The position numbers were made by a program, and so were the translations under genes. 64,000 bases of DNA. Source: Synechococcus sp. MIT S9220 (GTDB taxonomy: Bacteria > Cyanobacteriota > Cyanobacteriia > PCC-6307 > Cyanobiaceae). The notes beneath the pieces were generated by a model that was not told where the DNA came from, searched no databases, and saw nothing but the letters and a program-made list of their open reading frames with translations. The stretch spans positions 1,612,001-1,676,000 of the forward strand of contig NZ_CP047958.1 in the NCBI RefSeq assembly GCF_014304815.1. The letters are read 5' to 3'. Each line of letters starts with the position of its first letter. Positions within the stretch are counted from its first letter, which is position 1. Positions 34,372-42,163 of the stretch are shown in pieces.

Positions 34372-36222
34372 TCACTGCAGAACCCAGCTCAGAGACATGA
34401 GCAGCAGCACGATGGCGCCGATCACGGTGAGCACATACGACTGGGTCTGACCACTGATGCTCAGCTTCAGGCCTTCGGCACTCGACAGGGAGAAGCGTGC
34501 CAAACCATGCAGCACGCCATCGACGACATTGCGGTCAAACCAGCCGGCGAGCTGCGAGAAGGTGGCCACCACATTGACAATGGTGACTCGGTAAAAACGC
34601 TCGGTGTAGAAGTCGTAGGCGAGCAGATCCTGAAACCAGCGAAGAATCGGATTGAGCGAGCGTGACCAGGCTTTGTTGAGCGGAACGAGAGCCCCGACAA
34701 TCAACCCGGCAGCACCACTCGACACCACCAGAGCAGCCGCCCAGAAGGGGAAGGCCAGCAGACCATCGAGGGATTCCAGACGGATCAGCAGGAACGGCGT
34801 CAGCACAACGATCACGGTGAGAGCCACCATCGGCAGCGCCATCTGCCAGTTGATCTCAGCGGCTCGACGGGTCTTGGCAAGTGATGGACCAAGGAACACC
34901 AGGCGGAACACCCGGGTGAGGTTCAACGCTGTGAGGGCATTGGTGATCAGAAATACCGGCACGAACACCACAGCTCTGGCTCCGACCAACTCCACAGCTT
35001 GGGCAAGGCAGAGGAATCCACCGAGTGGAAGCAATCCAACGAGCCCAGCGCCACCAACCAGAAAGGCGCCTGTCGTGGCGGGCATACGACTGGCCAAACC
35101 GCCGAGCTCGGTGATGTCCTGACAATTGGTCGAGGCGATCACCCCACCGACACTCATCGACAGGAGAGCCTTCGACACGGCGTGGGCATAGAGCAGCAGC
35201 AATGCCAGCACGGGCACCTGCAGAGAAATGGCAATGAACACCAGACCGAGATAAGCCGTCGTGGAGTACGACAGCGTGCGCTTGATATCAACCTGGGCAA
35301 TCGAAACAAGGGAACCGCCGACGGCGCTGATCGTGCCAATCACCTGAAGCACCACGAGAGTCACAGGCGCGTGCTGCAACAGGGGCATGACCTTGAGCAG
35401 CACGATCGCTCCACAGGTCACCACAACGGAATTGCGCAGAATCGAGGCAGGGTTCGGACCCTCCATGGCCTCATCAAGCCAGAGGTGCATGGGGAACTGG
35501 GCACACTTGCCGGTTGGTCCTGCCACCAGTCCAAGACCGAGCAGAGTTGCAGCCAATGGCGTCAGGGTGTCCTGGGCCGACCAGCTGTAGAGATCATCGA
35601 AGCTCGTAACGCCTGACCAGGCGGTGAGGGCCACCACACTCATCAACAACATCACGTCACCGACGCGTTTGGTTAGAAACGCGTCGCGGGCTGCAGTGAC
35701 CACCAACGGCTGGGCATACCAGAAGCCCACCAGCAGATAGGTCGACAGGGTGAGCATCTCCAGAAGGAAATAGCTCTGAAATAACGAATCGCTCAGCACA
35801 ACTCCCGACATCGCTCCCTCGAAGAAACCGAGCAGGGCAAAGAAGCGAGCTAGCGCCCATTCCTTGTCGAGGTACCCCAGCGAATAGATCTGGGAGAGAA
35901 GGCTCAGGCCAGTGATCAGCTCAAGAGCGGAAACATTGGTGAGCGAAAGGCTGAAACTGATCTCAAGATTGAGATCACCCACAGTCAGCCAGGGCATGCC
36001 GATCAAGGCAGGACCGTTGGCCATGACCTCCCTGAGCACAAGACTGCCGTGAACCACGGCCAGCAGGGTTAGCAGGATATTGAGATACGCCGGAGGTCGA
36101 TGGGCATCTCGACGGAACCATCCGAAGGCCCAGGGAAGGGACACCAGCATCCCGGCGAATCCATAAAGAGGAATCAACCAGGCGGTCTGAAGAGGCAGCG
36201 AAAGAGCTGTAGTCAAAAGCAA
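34372..36222 (-). CDS. ndhF4: NADH dehydrogenase subunit 5 paralogue (NdhF4)
   Basis: 616 residues, about 15-16 membrane helices. It contains SLSLTNVSALELITGLSLLS, GLVAGPTGKCAQFPMHLWLD, EAMEGPNPASILRNSVVVTC and VDIKRTLSYSTTAYLGLVFI. The EGP-x-P stretch in place of the usual EGPTPVSAL is typical of CO2-uptake NdhF forms. It begins the ndhF4-ndhD4-chpX module and lies 75 bases after csoS1E; that gap has no clear terminator, so the module is probably read with the cso genes. Confidence 0.93.
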   Translation of the reverse strand: MLLTTALSLPLQTAWLIPLYGFAGMLVSLPWAFGWFRRDAHRPPAYLNILLTLLAVVHGSLVLREVMANGPALIGMPWLTVGDLNLEISFSLSLTNVSALELITGLSLLSQIYSLGYLDKEWALARFFALLGFFEGAMSGVVLSDSLFQSYFLLEMLTLSTYLLVGFWYAQPLVVTAARDAFLTKRVGDVMLLMSVVALTAWSGVTSFDDLYSWSAQDTLTPLAATLLGLGLVAGPTGKCAQFPMHLWLDEAMEGPNPASILRNSVVVTCGAIVLLKVMPLLQHAPVTLVVLQVIGTISAVGGSLVSIAQVDIKRTLSYSTTAYLGLVFIAISLQVPVLALLLLYAHAVSKALLSMSVGGVIASTNCQDITELGGLASRMPATTGAFLVGGAGLVGLLPLGGFLCLAQAVELVGARAVVFVPVFLITNALTALNLTRVFRLVFLGPSLAKTRRAAEINWQMALPMVALTVIVVLTPFLLIRLESLDGLLAFPFWAAALVVSSGAAGLIVGALVPLNKAWSRSLNPILRWFQDLLAYDFYTERFYRVTIVNVVATFSQLAGWFDRNVVDGVLHGLARFSLSSAEGLKLSISGQTQSYVLTVIGAIVLLLMSLSWVLQ

Positions 36223-36297
36223 CGAGACCTGAAGGGCAGTTGTGGTTCGTGTTGGCCGGGGAATCTAGTCCGAAATGATGCAGAGAGACGTTATTGA

Positions 36298-36942
36298 TCA
36301 ACTACGCCTTCGCACATTGGTCGGCACAAGCGCAGGCTCCACTTCCTGATGGGGACGGGCAATGATGTGGGCCGCCACGAGGCCGTCGCCCACACGCTCA
36401 CAAGCATCAGCACCTGCACGCACCGCGGCGTTCACGGCACCGGTCTCACCGCGCACCATCACCGTGACGTAGCCGCCACCGACATATTCACGGCTGATCA
36501 GCTGCACTTCGGCAGCCTTCGTCATGGCGTCGGCAGCCTCGATGGCTGGCACCATGCCGCGGGTTTCAATCATGCCGAGGGCCACCCCCTGCACAGACGG
36601 CTCAGGAGAGGCTGCGACGGACTTGGAGGCGCGACCAGAGCCTGATGAGCCTGAAGACGATGAAGCGCGACGGCTGCTGCTACTCCGTGCCGCCACAGCA
36701 CGGCTGGAGCCAGACCTTGCAGTGGTGCTGCGACGGGTGGTTGTAGAGCGACTGCTCGCGACCGGAGTCACATCCACAGTGGCTTTAGAGGCTGCCGAAT
36801 CAGCCGTCGAGGAAACCGCTTTGGATGCAGAACTGGTTGCGGCCCCAGCGGAGGCCTGACCTGAGGCCTTGGCCGTCGTTGAAGTGGTCGAAGCTGCAGC
36901 AGCGGCTGCGGAAGAGCGACGACGGGGAGCTGGGGATGCCAT
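36298..36942 (-). CDS. csoS1E: CsoS1E, BMC-domain shell protein with long N-terminal extension
   Basis: 214 residues. The first about 118 are low-complexity Ser/Ala/Thr/Arg, strongly basic in the second half and surely disordered. Residues 120-205 are a BMC hexamer domain (ALGMIETRGMVPAIEAADAM, EYVGGGYVTVMVRGETGAVN). The domain differs from CsoS1 (43652-43963) at only about six positions over about 88, yet synonymous codons have diverged widely, so the copy is old and under strong constraint. CsoS1E occurs in marine Synechococcus and some low-light Prochlorococcus. It likely co-assembles in shell facets; the tail's role is unknown. Confidence 0.85.
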   Translation of the reverse strand: MASPAPRRRSSAAAAAASTTSTTAKASGQASAGAATSSASKAVSSTADSAASKATVDVTPVASSRSTTTRRSTTARSGSSRAVAARSSSSRRASSSSGSSGSGRASKSVAASPEPSVQGVALGMIETRGMVPAIEAADAMTKAAEVQLISREYVGGGYVTVMVRGETGAVNAAVRAGADACERVGDGLVAAHIIARPHQEVEPALVPTNVRRRS

Positions 36943-36988
36943 GGGGAAAAGTTCTGATGGATGAAATGGAGGGACGGGAAGCGATCAG

Positions 36989-37240
36989 TTACCCATCCGG
37001 CATCCAGTGGTCGATGATTCCACCGATCGTCAGATCCGTGAGCACGGAGCTGTTGGGACATGCAAAACGGGCTGCAGAACCACTGGCGGTGAAAACCCAG
37101 TTGCCCTCTCGCGCTCCGACAGGGTCAACAGCAACCAGCTGCTTGCCCTTGTTGTTCTGGAGAATGCGCAGGTGCATGTGATCCAACCCCCCCAGGCGGT
37201 AAGAGCAGACCAGTGTCCCCATCACCTGCATGATCTCCAT
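36989..37240 (-). CDS. csoS4B: Carboxysome vertex (BMV pentamer) protein CsoS4B
   Basis: 83 residues of the EutN/CcmL fold: MQVMGTLVCSYRLGGLDHMH, LVAVDPVGAREGNWVFTASG and TDLTIGGIIDHW. Pentamers cap the twelve vertices of the shell. Its ATG shares a base with the csoS4A stop (TGATG at 37240), so translation is coupled. Confidence 0.95.
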   Translation of the reverse strand: MEIMQVMGTLVCSYRLGGLDHMHLRILQNNKGKQLVAVDPVGAREGNWVFTASGSAARFACPNSSVLTDLTIGGIIDHWMPDG

Positions 37241-37566
37241 CAGGTCTTCTCTCCTGGCTTGGTGGAGGGGGATGGCTTGGAGGCTGCAGGAGCTGAAGGG
37301 GATGCCGACGACGGTTTGGGTGGATCGGGCTCCCAGTGGTCAATGATGCCCACGATGGTGAGATCACTGGGGTAAGACTTGCTGCCTGCAGCTTCGCGGG
37401 CGGCGGAACTGCTGACGCAGATCACCCAGTCGCCGGGCTTGGCCCCGACTGCATCGACAGCCACTTTCTTGGTGCTGCCGTCCAGAACCACCTGGAGATG
37501 CTTGTGCTCGAAATCCGGAATCCGGTTGGTTGAAACGAGCGGCTTCAGGACCTTGACAATCAGCAT
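37240..37566 (-). CDS. csoS4A: Carboxysome vertex (BMV pentamer) protein CsoS4A
   Basis: 108 residues. The BMV fold (MLIVKVLKPLVSTNRIPDFE, AVDAVGAKPGDWVICVSSSA, SDLTIVGIIDHW) ends at about residue 82. It is followed by a 25-residue Pro/Ser/Lys tail (DPPKPSSASPSAPAASKPSP and on) that is longer than in the classical family. The tail would project from each vertex. Coupled to csoS4B and two bases from the csoSCA stop. Confidence 0.95.
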   Translation of the reverse strand: MLIVKVLKPLVSTNRIPDFEHKHLQVVLDGSTKKVAVDAVGAKPGDWVICVSSSAAREAAGSKSYPSDLTIVGIIDHWEPDPPKPSSASPSAPAASKPSPSTKPGEKT

Positions 37567-37568
37567 GG

Positions 37569-39332
37569 TCAGTGAGCCTCCTGCTGGACGGGATCGAGTG
37601 TGGAACCTACCGCCACCGCCGGGAGAGGCTGGTCACGGTCGCGAATGGTGAGAAGCGTGTGGAGCAGACCTTCGCTGACGAGCGCTGAATAACGCTCATC
37701 GATGGCCTTCTGAATTCGATGGCAATCGGCAATGGCACGCTCCCGCGCACCGGGCACCTTGCCTGAATAATCGAAACGCACCACGACCGGAATTGGCAGA
37801 TCACGGGCGACATTGAGTCCCTTGAAGATTTTCACTCCGACATCAAGATCAGGAGCGCCTTGTTCAACAGTGTCGAGGTGAGCGAAATAGGTGAGGTTGC
37901 GCAGATGCACCTCCTTAAAGCCGATGCCGACACCGATGAAGCGCTCTGCATGGCCGGCGTCGGGATAAGCGCCGTGATGAAGCGATCGAACGTAATCCTG
38001 CTGGGAGATGTTGCTGACAAGCAATCGTGTGATGAACCGCACCATGCCTTCATCGGGGGCGGATGACACATGGGTCTGAACAGCGGCCTGGACAGCATCC
38101 CTGGCCTGCTGCACCGTGAGCGGGGCAGTGCTTTCGTAAAGCGATCTGGCACAGAGCCACTGATCCAGTCGGATCTCTCCGTCCTGATCAGGCACATGAA
38201 CACGAATGGCATCGGTGTCGGTGTCCAGACCGATCAGAAGCAAATCGACAGAAGCACCACAGCAGAAGCTGTTTTCAACAGCTTCACGGAAGTCATGCAG
38301 ACGCTGAAGTCCTGAGGATGCGGCCAGAGCGTCGTCGCTGCCATGGGCTGCACAACCCTGATGCGTTGGATCAAGGGAACTGAAGTGATAAGCCACCACC
38401 TTCAGGTAACGGGTTGGCGCATGCGCCTCATTCGGAACCTGCTCACGAAAACGGCGATGTTCGGTCTTGATCCAGCGATTGACCGTGTTCTCAACATCGA
38501 ACATGGCTCCGGCATGGGAGCGCCGGCGCACAGCACTGAAAGGGATCCTCAGCGCATAGGCAATTGTGTGAGCCAGGCGACCATCGGCGCAGGGTGTGAC
38601 GTCCAGCAGATGAAAACCGCAGTCGAGGAGGAACGCATTGAATTCCTCCGAAGCCCGGCTGCCTGACGCGGCTTCCAGGGGGTCGTCCTGGAAAAAACGT
38701 TCACTGAACAGCTGGTGGGACTGGAAGACGCACCATGCAAACAATGCGCGCATGTCGAGAGGTCTCACCCACGACTTCTCAAGGATGTGATCCGGAAGAT
38801 CGAAACCCAATTCGGCGCGGGCCAGCCGCTGAGCCTGGGCCAGGAAGTCTTGTTCGTGCTGCAGAGCAGAGACCTGCTTCAACAGAGGCACAATCCGATC
38901 GAAACGGCCCTTCACCTCCAGCTCGTAAGCCTTGAGGCGTTCATTGGCCGACTGGTCGGTCAGCGGATGGGACTCCACCGACCAGGGAAGGGATGTTCTG
39001 CTGAGATTGACGGCAACTGACGTTCGAAGTTCTCCACGCTTCACCCAGCCGGGCTGCTGGGGAGTGGGACGACGACGGTCAGCCTGGGAACGGATGCGTC
39101 CGCCTGAGACGGAACCGCCCTTCGGCAAAGCAGCCTTGCCAGATTTCGTCAGGGCCTGGCGGCGCAGAAGAGCCGACTGTCGTGCTGTGCTGCCGGAGGG
39201 CGAGCTGACCTCCCCTGATGAGAAGGTTTCAGCATTGGCAGTGTCTTGAGCCAGTGAGGCCTGGAGCTGGCGCCGGGTGGGAGCAGTGGGCGCAAGAGGT
39301 CGCCCGCCACGGGAAGGCATGGAGCGAACCAT
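37569..39332 (-). CDS. csoSCA: Carboxysomal carbonic anhydrase CsoSCA
   Basis: 587 residues, a distant beta-carbonic anhydrase that turns bicarbonate into CO2 inside the shell. The catalytic C-x-D-x-R is CADGR (Cys248, Asp250, Arg252) and the remaining zinc ligands are His346 and Cys357 in HDFREAVENSFC, with the eleven-residue spacing known from Halothiobacillus. Residues 1-100 are disordered and contain RQSALLRRQALTKSGKAAL (51-69), much like a CsoS2 N-repeat. An AAGGGG site inside the end of csoS2 lies eleven bases before the ATG. Confidence 0.95.
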   Translation of the reverse strand: MVRSMPSRGGRPLAPTAPTRRQLQASLAQDTANAETFSSGEVSSPSGSTARQSALLRRQALTKSGKAALPKGGSVSGGRIRSQADRRRPTPQQPGWVKRGELRTSVAVNLSRTSLPWSVESHPLTDQSANERLKAYELEVKGRFDRIVPLLKQVSALQHEQDFLAQAQRLARAELGFDLPDHILEKSWVRPLDMRALFAWCVFQSHQLFSERFFQDDPLEAASGSRASEEFNAFLLDCGFHLLDVTPCADGRLAHTIAYALRIPFSAVRRRSHAGAMFDVENTVNRWIKTEHRRFREQVPNEAHAPTRYLKVVAYHFSSLDPTHQGCAAHGSDDALAASSGLQRLHDFREAVENSFCCGASVDLLLIGLDTDTDAIRVHVPDQDGEIRLDQWLCARSLYESTAPLTVQQARDAVQAAVQTHVSSAPDEGMVRFITRLLVSNISQQDYVRSLHHGAYPDAGHAERFIGVGIGFKEVHLRNLTYFAHLDTVEQGAPDLDVGVKIFKGLNVARDLPIPVVVRFDYSGKVPGARERAIADCHRIQKAIDERYSALVSEGLLHTLLTIRDRDQPLPAVAVGSTLDPVQQEAH

Positions 39333-39339
39333 TTGCGAA

Positions 39340-41661
39340 TCAGCCCCTTGCGCCGCCAGAGACGGTGATCAGAGAGCCTTTGTCGGTGTTGCCATGGGAT
39401 CCGGTCACACGGCAGACAGGCCACTCGGCTTGCTCATTTCGCTTGCGTTCGAAGGGAGCCATCGCACCCATGGGACCAGGACGGCTGGGGTTGCGCCGGC
39501 GGGCTGAAGCACCTTCGGTACCGGTGACATGCTCGCCACGGTCCCAGTCATCTCCAGTGACCTTGGTGGAGGAGCCCTCACCCGTCACCCGGGAGGTTGG
39601 CTCATCAGCAGGTTCACTGACAACGGCCACAGTGGGCTGGAAGTGCCGGCGCTGAAAATCGCGGTTGTCGAAGCGGAACTGCTCGGTGCCGGTGACCTTG
39701 CCGCCGGCCATGTCAAAAGGGCCGGTGATTCGATTGCCTTGTTCATAGGACGTTCCAGTGACGGAACCCTGAGCATCACGCTGCTGTTGAGCAGCGCGAG
39801 CTGGTGACGTGACGCTGAAACGGGTCCAGGCAGCACCTTCAGGCGATTGACCATGGGTGTCTGTGCCGGCCGGAGCCTCTGCACCACAGGCTGCAGCCAA
39901 TTGGTCAGCACCCACGTAGGGAGTGCCGGTCACCGCTTCACAGGCACCACGCTGATCGCCGGTCATCACTCCGCCGACTCCGGGCTGAATGCCGGTCATG
40001 GCGGCTGAAGGTGTTCCAGGACGGACAGGTGTGCGTTCTCTGATCGCCTGAACTGCGGGAGTTCCGCAATGCTGGCCTGCTTGCTCAAGCCCGGCGTAGG
40101 GCGTTCCGGTCACGGCTTGACAGCTGCCAGGCTCATCACCGGTGACACGCTCGGAACGGCCCGTGCGGGTCCCGCTCACAACCTGATTGCGGTTGGTGAT
40201 GCTGAAACCGACCTTGGCGGCCTCGGGGTCAGGTTTTGCTCCGCAGAAAGAATTGACCTGCTCAGAGCTGATGTACTGATCACCGGTCACGCGGTGGCAG
40301 GATCCGAACTCATCTCCAGTCACCTGGGAGGAACGGCCAACCAAGGTGCCTGTCACTCCCGTTCCTGAAAGAGTGGCGGACAGACCGACCTTTGCGGCTG
40401 GGCGACCATCGGGGAGGGGATCTGAACCGAGGTACTGATCTCCGGTGAGGCTGCGGTTCGCTCCGGCTTCATCGCCGGTGACGCTGGCGGAACGTCCAAC
40501 CATCACACCACTCACAGGGCGGCCCTCCAAGGTGAGACTGTGTCCGACCTTGCGAGGGGATGGGTTGGACCCACCGCAGTAGGCAGCGGACTGATTGGCG
40601 GAAATGTATTCCGTGCCTGTCACGCTTTTGCAAGTGCCCGGCTCATCGCCAGTGACCTTGCCCGATCGACCGACCTCATTACCGGTCACACGATTGCCAT
40701 GACTGGTGGCAGTCACTCTCACCTTGGCAGGTGTTGTGGGCTCGGGGGCTTGCTGACAGAAGGTCTGGAAGACCTCAGCGCCCAAGTACTCAGTGCCTGT
40801 GATGGAGCGACAGGTGCTGGCCTCATTACCGGTGGTCTTCACCGAGCGGTTGGCCTGGGTCCCGGTCACGGTCTGTCCGGATGGCGTCGTGCTTTCTCCC
40901 ACTTTCCAGTGAGCATCAGCGGCGGCAGCCTGCTTGGCACCGTGGCGGTTGGGTCCGGTGGGACGGGTAACGCCAGCGTTCTGCTTGCGGATTGCACCGG
41001 CTTTGGCCCGCAGCTCGCGCACCTGCTGAGCGATCTCCCGGCTGGAGAGATCAGGATTGGCCTGACGGGCCACAGCGGCTGCGCTGGTGGGCTGCTTACC
41101 AGCGGTTTTGCCATGTTTTGACATGGCATCACGACGCGCCAGCACCAGGGCACGGCTGGGATTTTCGATGGAACGCCTCTTTGGGGTGACTGAGCGGCGC
41201 TCAAGACCGGCACGGCGATCACCGGAGCGCGATGTCAGCTCAACGGTGACGGCTGGACGATCAACTTTTTCAGCAGCAACAACCGGTGCAGGGGCCGGAG
41301 CTTCACGGGCCACATCTGCACGGTTGCGGTCGCGGCTGGATGCTGCGGTCTTGCCGCGGCGAGACAGGGCTTCACGACGGGACAGAACCAGATCGCGACT
41401 GGGGTTGCGCAGCGCCTTCGCGTTTGAGGAGTGGGAGCGTGCGGGCGTCCGAGTGAGTGAGGCCGCACGTTCGGGAGCTGCCGCTACAGGAGCAGTCACC
41501 GCTGGTTCGTTCACTGCCGTGACTTCCGTACGGGTGGGACGAGCATCGGTCGCAGTGCGCACGCGGTTGTTACCACCGGCGGCGGCAGACGCCTTCTTAC
41601 CGGAGGTCGTCAGCGCTTTGCGGCGCTCAAGTGCGAGTTCTCGACTGGAAAGTCTTGCCAT
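39340..41661 (-). CDS. csoS2: Carboxysome scaffold protein CsoS2
   Basis: 773 residues, disordered scaffold. N-region (1-250): four helical repeats that bind Rubisco, at about 5-24, 88-106, 169-187 and 206-222 (for example SRELALERRKALTTSGKKA). Middle region (254-592): six M-repeats with VTG...GRS...VTGDE...C...VTG boxes and paired cysteines (C284/C302, C344/C362, C455/C473, C514/C532, C574/C592). M-repeat 3 (371-420) has neither cysteine. C-region (600-773): VTGTSYEQGNRITGPF and further VTG motifs, ending in a conserved shell-anchoring tail. It ties Rubisco to the shell and sets carboxysome assembly. Confidence 0.96.
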   Translation of the reverse strand: MARLSSRELALERRKALTTSGKKASAAAGGNNRVRTATDARPTRTEVTAVNEPAVTAPVAAAPERAASLTRTPARSHSSNAKALRNPSRDLVLSRREALSRRGKTAASSRDRNRADVAREAPAPAPVVAAEKVDRPAVTVELTSRSGDRRAGLERRSVTPKRRSIENPSRALVLARRDAMSKHGKTAGKQPTSAAAVARQANPDLSSREIAQQVRELRAKAGAIRKQNAGVTRPTGPNRHGAKQAAAADAHWKVGESTTPSGQTVTGTQANRSVKTTGNEASTCRSITGTEYLGAEVFQTFCQQAPEPTTPAKVRVTATSHGNRVTGNEVGRSGKVTGDEPGTCKSVTGTEYISANQSAAYCGGSNPSPRKVGHSLTLEGRPVSGVMVGRSASVTGDEAGANRSLTGDQYLGSDPLPDGRPAAKVGLSATLSGTGVTGTLVGRSSQVTGDEFGSCHRVTGDQYISSEQVNSFCGAKPDPEAAKVGFSITNRNQVVSGTRTGRSERVTGDEPGSCQAVTGTPYAGLEQAGQHCGTPAVQAIRERTPVRPGTPSAAMTGIQPGVGGVMTGDQRGACEAVTGTPYVGADQLAAACGAEAPAGTDTHGQSPEGAAWTRFSVTSPARAAQQQRDAQGSVTGTSYEQGNRITGPFDMAGGKVTGTEQFRFDNRDFQRRHFQPTVAVVSEPADEPTSRVTGEGSSTKVTGDDWDRGEHVTGTEGASARRRNPSRPGPMGAMAPFERKRNEQAEWPVCRVTGSHGNTDKGSLITVSGGARG

Positions 41662-41689
41662 GTCCGCCCGGTGAAGTCGTCGAAGAGCT

Positions 41690-41705
41690 GGGAGCTGATG
41701 CTCCC
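41690..41705 (-). other. Hairpin in csoS2 leader, after the terminator
   Basis: GGGAGC-TGAT-GCTCCC, a perfect 6-bp stem with a 4-base loop. In the transcript it comes immediately after the U-tract of the terminator and about 30 bases ahead of the csoS2 ATG. It may protect the 5' end of a processed csoS2 message or act in the attenuation region. Confidence 0.5.
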
Positions 41706-41706
41706 G

Positions 41707-41742
41707 AAAAAAATCTGGAGCCCTGAACTCAGATCAGGGCTC
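41707..41742 (-). terminator. Rho-independent terminator/attenuator between cbbS and csoS2
   Basis: A perfect 9-bp stem (41718-41726 with 41734-41742, GAGCCCTGA/TCAGGGCTC, 7-base loop) followed after four bases by seven U residues on the minus strand (A7 at 41707-41713). This is a textbook intrinsic terminator, lying inside an operon whose genes must be made in unequal amounts. Partial read-through would give much more CsoS1/CbbL/CbbS than CsoS2 and downstream products. Confidence 0.75.
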
Positions 41743-41753
41743 GGAACCAAAGG

Positions 41754-41777
41754 TTCGAAGGATCAGCGTCCTTCGAA
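41754..41777 (-). other. Hairpin spanning the cbbS stop codon
   Basis: TTCGAAGGA (41754-41762) pairs perfectly with TCCTTCGAA (41769-41777); the cbbS stop codon (41763-41765) is in the loop. A smaller hairpin, GAACC-AAA-GGTTC (41744-41756), follows in the message and shares three bases with it. A ribosome finishing cbbS would melt it. It may guard the 3' end of the abundant cbbLS message. Confidence 0.55.
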
Positions 41778-42104
41778 AACCACGAAGCAAGCACCCTGGC
41801 TCTGGGTGTAAGCGTCGTAACCGACGATGCGCACGTGGTGGTCGGGGTAGGCGCGATGGCAAGCCTCGAGCTCACTCACAACAACATTGAGGTCCTTCTC
41901 ACCAAAGAAGGGCAGCTTCCAATAAGACCAATAGGTGGCCATGGAGTTGCTGGGATGGACGTGCTCGATGAGCGGGCTCCAACCCTGGGCAATGATGTAG
42001 GCGATCTGGTCGTAGATCTCGTCCTGGGTCATCGGCGGAAGAAAGCCGAAGGTCTCCAGGGTGGCGACTGTTTTGTAGTCACCCACGGTGCTCTGGAAAG
42101 GCAT
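41763..42104 (-). CDS. cbbS: Rubisco small subunit, form IA
   Basis: 113 residues from the ATG at 42104 (MPFQSTVGDYKTVATLETFG), five bases after an AGGA site; the frame is open further upstream. Conserved parts are the GFLPPMTQDEIYDQIAYIIA helix, EHVHPSNSMATYWSYWKLPF and YPDHHVRIVGYDAYTQSQG. It caps the L8 core to form L8S8. It follows cbbL after a hairpin-bearing gap of 59 bases. Confidence 0.97.
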   Translation of the reverse strand: MPFQSTVGDYKTVATLETFGFLPPMTQDEIYDQIAYIIAQGWSPLIEHVHPSNSMATYWSYWKLPFFGEKDLNVVVSELEACHRAYPDHHVRIVGYDAYTQSQGACFVVFEGR

Positions 42105-42123
42105 GGGGATCCTGGGTGTAAGT

Positions 42124-42153
42124 AAAAAAGGTGGCCGGTTCAATCAACCGGCC
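42124..42153 (-). terminator. Hairpin with U-tract between cbbL and cbbS
   Basis: GGCCGGTT (42133-42140) pairs with AACCGGCC (42146-42153), a GC-rich 8-bp stem with 5-base loop, followed on the minus strand by three bases and a run of six U (A6 at 42124-42129). It has terminator form, but cbbS must be co-expressed, so it is more likely a 3' stabiliser/processing hairpin with much read-through. Confidence 0.55.
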
Positions 42154-42163
42154 GTGGTTGCGA

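Noticed and set aside
40540-41121. A 193-codon Gly/Ala/Leu-rich plus-strand frame
   Set aside because: Antisense to the repeats of csoS2; the repetitive product mirrors the repeat DNA.
39340-41661. Programmed frameshift giving short and long CsoS2, as in Halothiobacillus
   Set aside because: I saw no slippery sequence followed by a fitting structure at the corresponding place; cyanobacterial CsoS2 is usually one form.
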